From Companilactobacillus zhongbaensis (GTDB lineage: Bacteria > Bacillota > Bacilli > Lactobacillales > Lactobacillaceae): a DNA stretch of 64,000 bases. Below are positions 60,950 through 64,000 of this stretch, one piece after another. Position numbers and translations under genes: made by a program. The notes under the pieces are model-generated. The model worked only from the letters and a program-made list of their open reading frames with translations, searched no databases and was not told where the DNA came from. Location of the stretch: NCBI RefSeq assembly GCF_003946515.1, contig NZ_RHOM01000003.1:1-64000 (forward strand). The letters run 5' to 3'. Each line of letters starts with the position of its first letter. The first letter of the stretch is position 1.

Positions 60950-61074
60950 TCCAACCAAAATACTACCTCTATCCCAAACCAAACCACCAAAAATCACCAA
61001 CAACTACCAAAGCAAAACGCTTCTCGTCTGCCAAAAACTCTCTCACCTCAAGAAAAGCCCCCTCTCACCTCAAG
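60950..61074 (+). repeat. Downstream tail of repeat copy F
   Basis: Shares ACTACCTCTATCCCA, AAGCAAAACGCTTCT, GTCTGC and CTCTCTCACCTCAAGAAAA with the tail after copy E; CTCTCACCTCAAGAAAA is present twice here. Confidence 0.7.
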
Positions 61075-61109
61075 AAAAAAACTCTGAACACGCAAAACGC
61101 GTCCAGAGT
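61075..61109 (-). terminator. Terminator of the hom-lysC operon
   Basis: On the minus strand ACTCTGGACGCG-tttt-GCGTGTTCAGAGT followed by T7. Confidence 0.82.
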
Positions 61110-61117
61110 CAAACTAA

Positions 61118-62446
61118 CTAAGCAGGGATCTTCTTGTAATGCCGAAACATAGCCTCGCGATAAATCTTAGCAATAGTCTTCTCATAATCATCATTAGAAA
61201 CACCAAAGACAACCTTCATATCGCTACCCTCCTGAATAACCAAACGAACATTGATCAAACTATTGTCCAAATAATCCAAAATCTTACCAGCAATAGCAGG
61301 ACGCTTGCTCAACTGCAACGAAACCGCAGCCACCAAAGCAATATCCCTATTAACCTCAACATCGTCCAATCCACAAGAGCTACGAAGCTGCGCTAAAATC
61401 AAATCCAAATGTGCTTGAACCTCAGCACCTTGGAACAAAAAGCTAAAAGCATCGCTACCAGAAGGAACATAGTTAATAGCTACGTGATACTTTTGCAACA
61501 CAGCCAAAACTTTTTGCAAGACTTCAATATGCTTATTAAGTTGATATTTTTTAATAGTAATAACAGTATAATTTTTCTTACCGGCAATACCTGTGATGAT
61601 CTGATCACTGATCATTTCGTGTTCAGAATCAACTACTAATGTACCGCCCTCTTCAGGATGATTTGTGTTCAAGATCTTTGTAGGGATCTTCTTTTCACGT
61701 ACTGGGCGAACAGCTTCTTCTTGGAAGACGCCGATTCCCATGTAAGATAATTCCTGAAGTTCATCGTATGTCAAAACGTCGATCTTCTTCGAGTGATCCA
61801 CGATCCGAGGATCAGCCATCAAAATTCCGGAAACGTCTGTCCAGTTTTCGTAAAGATCAGCGTTTAATAAACTTGCTAAGATCGAACCAGAAATATCACT
61901 ACCACCACGAGGCATTAAGTGAATATTTCCAGAAGCATATGCCCCATAAAAACCAGGGACGAGCAAGTGGTCATTTTCTGCATAAACTTTTGAGATACGG
62001 TCAAGCGATGCTTGATAGTCAAACTCATCACCCTTAAAAATCATTACGTCTTTAGGGTCAACAAATTTAAAGTTCAAATATGCAGCCATTAATTTACCTG
62101 TTAAAAATTCACCACGAGATACTAAGTAGTCGTGTGAACAATTATTGAGGTTAGCTTTGATCAAAGCTAAGTCAGCTTCGATATTTACATCTAGTTTCAA
62201 ATCATTTCTGATTTTTAGAATCCGATCACTCACGTGATCGAACAATCGTTGGAAGTCTGTACCCGCTTTGAGCGCTTTTTCCAATTCGATCAACATGTCT
62301 GTTACCTTAACTGGTTCTGCGGCACTTTTACCAGCAGCACTTACGACAACGACTTGACGTTCTGAATCACTTTCGATGATATTTTTTACTTTTCTAAATT
62401 GATTGGCATCGGCCACAGAGCTACCGCCAAATTTTGCTACTTTCAT
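61118..62446 (-). CDS. lysC: Aspartate kinase
   Basis: 442 residues. KFGGSSVADANQFRKV is the nucleotide-phosphate motif, VSAAGK follows, and FLTGKLMAAYL and MPRGGSDISGSILA the aspartate site. Two ACT-type domains at the C-terminus (about 300-440) suggest feedback by Thr or Lys. It is read from the same message as homoserine dehydrogenase, the stop and start sharing one base (TAATG), so it probably serves threonine/methionine synthesis. A+C on the plus strand falls from 37 of 60 (61261-61320) to 29 of 60 (62101-62160). Confidence 0.94.
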   Translation of the reverse strand: MKVAKFGGSSVADANQFRKVKNIIESDSERQVVVVSAAGKSAAEPVKVTDMLIELEKALKAGTDFQRLFDHVSDRILKIRNDLKLDVNIEADLALIKANLNNCSHDYLVSRGEFLTGKLMAAYLNFKFVDPKDVMIFKGDEFDYQASLDRISKVYAENDHLLVPGFYGAYASGNIHLMPRGGSDISGSILASLLNADLYENWTDVSGILMADPRIVDHSKKIDVLTYDELQELSYMGIGVFQEEAVRPVREKKIPTKILNTNHPEEGGTLVVDSEHEMISDQIITGIAGKKNYTVITIKKYQLNKHIEVLQKVLAVLQKYHVAINYVPSGSDAFSFLFQGAEVQAHLDLILAQLRSSCGLDDVEVNRDIALVAAVSLQLSKRPAIAGKILDYLDNSLINVRLVIQEGSDMKVVFGVSNDDYEKTIAKIYREAMFRHYKKIPA

Positions 62447-63654
62447 TATGCGACGGCCTCCTGTTTTGAGATTTTGTTGTTAGCAAGTTTGCTGTTACTG
62501 GGTAAACTTACCATGAATGCTGATTCGTCGACTTTGAGAATTGAGTCCATGATCTCATGCATCTTTCCTACAGGGATCTTGTGGACGATAATGTAATTGC
62601 CGTTTTGTGCAGGTGCGTAATCTTTAAATAACGAAGCGATATTGGCATCTGATCTTACTAAATAATCGGCACTAGTTAATTCTGGATTGTATTCCATTTT
62701 GTTTTCAAAATTGCGTTTAAGATGATCTTTTGCTTCTTTGATATCCAACAAGTCTTGGACGACTGCATTAGCTGTTGGGAACATTCCAGCTCCTTGGCCA
62801 AAGAAGTCGAGTTTGCCGATTGTATCTCCGTTCAATGAGATCAAGTTGTAATTGTCGGGTGTGTTAGCTTCCAATGTGTGTTTCACAAATAGTGTTGGTT
62901 CCACTACGTAATCAAATTGGTTGCCTTTTTGATGTGTCCGTCCGATCAATTTAACGGAGAAACCATTTTTATCAAAAAATTCTACATCCTTAGCTGTGAT
63001 GTTTCTGATACCAAATACTGGTAAGTTTTTACGATCTTGAATGTTGATGTTGTAAGCAATGTCAGCACTGATGCAAAGCTTATTAGCTACATCAATACCG
63101 TCGATATCAGCACTAGGATCAGCTTCGGCATATCCCAAGTCTTGAGCTTTTTGCAAAACTTTTTCAAAAGACTCGCCATTTTTACTCATTTGGTCCAAAA
63201 TGAAGTTACTTGTTCCATTAAAGATCCCGGAAATAGAATTGACGCTGTCGATCCGAAGAGCTTTTTCAAGTCCTTGGATCCAAGGGATACCTCCACCAAC
63301 GGAAGCTTCGAAGTAAAACTTAACGTTATTTTCCCTTGCAGCGTCTGTGAATTCTTTCAAGTATAGAGCGATCACCGCTTTGTTTGCTGTGATGACATGT
63401 TTGCCTTGCTTTAATGCTTTCAAAATAAATTCATGGGCCGGTTCAATACCACCGAGTGCTTCTACTACTACGTCTGTTTGTTTATCTTCCAAAATCTCGT
63501 TAATGTCATCTGTCATTTCTGGCAAAATACGTTTTTTGTTTTTTCTAATGAAAATGTGACTAACAGAGAGGTTTTGGGTTTGAACATTCGCCTTCTTTAC
63601 TATTTCATATACGCCTTTTCCAACTGTACCAAATCCTAATATTGCGATTTTCAT
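62446..63654 (-). CDS. hom: Homoserine dehydrogenase
   Basis: 402 residues. Rossmann motif ILGFGTVGKGVYEIV, then the catalytic segment GISGIFNGTSNFILDQM and AQDLGYAEADPSADIDGIDVANKL, and a C-terminal ACT-like domain. AGGAGG precedes the ATG. First gene of the hom-lysC operon; divergent from thrC. Confidence 0.95.
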   Translation of the reverse strand: MKIAILGFGTVGKGVYEIVKKANVQTQNLSVSHIFIRKNKKRILPEMTDDINEILEDKQTDVVVEALGGIEPAHEFILKALKQGKHVITANKAVIALYLKEFTDAARENNVKFYFEASVGGGIPWIQGLEKALRIDSVNSISGIFNGTSNFILDQMSKNGESFEKVLQKAQDLGYAEADPSADIDGIDVANKLCISADIAYNINIQDRKNLPVFGIRNITAKDVEFFDKNGFSVKLIGRTHQKGNQFDYVVEPTLFVKHTLEANTPDNYNLISLNGDTIGKLDFFGQGAGMFPTANAVVQDLLDIKEAKDHLKRNFENKMEYNPELTSADYLVRSDANIASLFKDYAPAQNGNYIIVHKIPVGKMHEIMDSILKVDESAFMVSLPSNSKLANNKISKQEAVA

Positions 63655-63707
63655 AGGTTTAACCTCCTGTTATTTATTTAGTGTTCACTATTCATAAACA
63701 CTTGTTT

Positions 63708-63735
63708 TTGAATTAAAAACAGGTTACCATATAGA
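63708..63735 (+). promoter_or_regulatory. Promoter of thrC
   Basis: TTGAAT, 16-base spacer, TATAGA. The -35 box sits in TGTTTTT-gaatt-AAAAACA, a short inverted repeat in the hom/thrC divergent region. Confidence 0.6.
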
Positions 63736-63762
63736 CATTCGAAATGCAAGGAGTTATAAACC

Positions 63763-64000
63763 ATGAATAAAAACTACATAAGTACAAGAGATAAAAATAT
63801 ACAAATATCGGCAAAAAATGCTATCAAAAAAGGTTTCGCTGATGACGGTGGATTGTTCGTTTATCCCGAACTATCACAGTTAAAAGTTGACCTGAGTTCA
63901 CTAAAAGATCTCAGCTATCAACAAATTGCTGCCATCGTTTTAGAGAAACTACTCCCCGACTTCTCCAAAGAAGAAATCGAAGATAGTATCAACAATGCTT
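63763..64000 (+). CDS. thrC: Threonine synthase, 5' part
   Basis: The first 79 codons are in the window and the gene runs off the end. STRDKNIQISAKNAIKKGFADDGGLFVYPEL is the usual start of class PLP threonine synthases; AAGGAG is 9 bases before the ATG. Divergent from hom-lysC, completing aspartate-to-threonine steps in one place (homoserine kinase is not seen here). Confidence 0.9.
   Translation, partial: MNKNYISTRDKNIQISAKNAIKKGFADDGGLFVYPELSQLKVDLSSLKDLSYQQIAAIVLEKLLPDFSKEEIEDSINNA

Overview
The window looks like a chromosomal segment of a low-GC Gram-positive of the Lactobacillaceae. The grounds are two WxL/DUF916 (csc-type) surface clusters, CcpA cre sites, AraR control of an arabinose operon, an LPxTG-type anchor, SLAP-like surface domains, a DUF4767 lipoprotein pair and strong AGGAGG ribosome sites. 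Gene content and habit suggest Companilactobacillus or a close relative, but that placement is an inference. Most genes lie on the minus strand. No transposase, integrase, phage module or CRISPR array was seen.

Layout. 0.2-7 kb: NADH oxidase, a secreted nuclease with glyA, and CcpA-controlled PEP synthase. 7-13 kb: a YjeM-like permease, a C69 dipeptidase and YbjQ; tRNA-Gln(CUG); a HAD phosphatase. 13-20 kb: a deoxynucleotide hydrolase-like protein, a MacAB-like efflux operon, a nitroreductase, an ArsR-CDF metal pair and a broken maltose acetyltransferase. 20-30 kb: an aldo/keto reductase, polyphosphate kinase overlapping a DUF2252 gene, and a Nudix gene overlapping a PLD-helicase-DUF3427 gene. 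30-37 kb: a tandem DUF4767 lipoprotein pair (one copy broken), a broken B3/B4 gene, MarR-GNAT, an amidotransferase, an HExxH membrane protein and a lipoprotein. 37-44 kb: araP-araB-araD-araA and araR. 44-48 kb: LacI, TetR, a VIT transporter and a CAP-domain protein. 48-58 kb: two WxL/DUF916 clusters separated by small genes, quinone-reductase-like genes and a macrodomain gene. 58-64 kb: a flavodoxin-fold oxidoreductase whose expected start is ATC, a SLAP-like protein, and aspartate kinase-homoserine dehydrogenase facing threonine synthase.

The most unusual content is intergenic. Seven copies of a 160-200 bp repeat lie at about 10.8, 14.3, 25.2, 37.1, 44.0, 55.2 and 60.9 kb, four on the plus and three on the minus strand. 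Each folds into a long outer stem enclosing two inner hairpins. Helices are kept by compensating changes while an internal loop (CAG opposite CGTTCC) stays nearly fixed. Outer stems (two types) and inner hairpins (at least three types) are combined freely, so the copies are mosaics. Around every copy the DNA is strongly skewed to A+C on the strand that carries the element in its sense orientation, for roughly 0.6-1.3 kb upstream and 0.1-0.5 kb downstream. This is independent of the coding strand and its sign follows element orientation in all seven cases. It looks like a strand-specific transition (deamination-like) footprint tied to the element. I do not recognise the family.

A second, unrelated pair of tandem hairpin elements lies between glyA and ppsA. 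Five genes carry apparent lesions (two TGA, one TAG, one frameshift, one ATG-to-ATC start), which may be real decay or sequence error.
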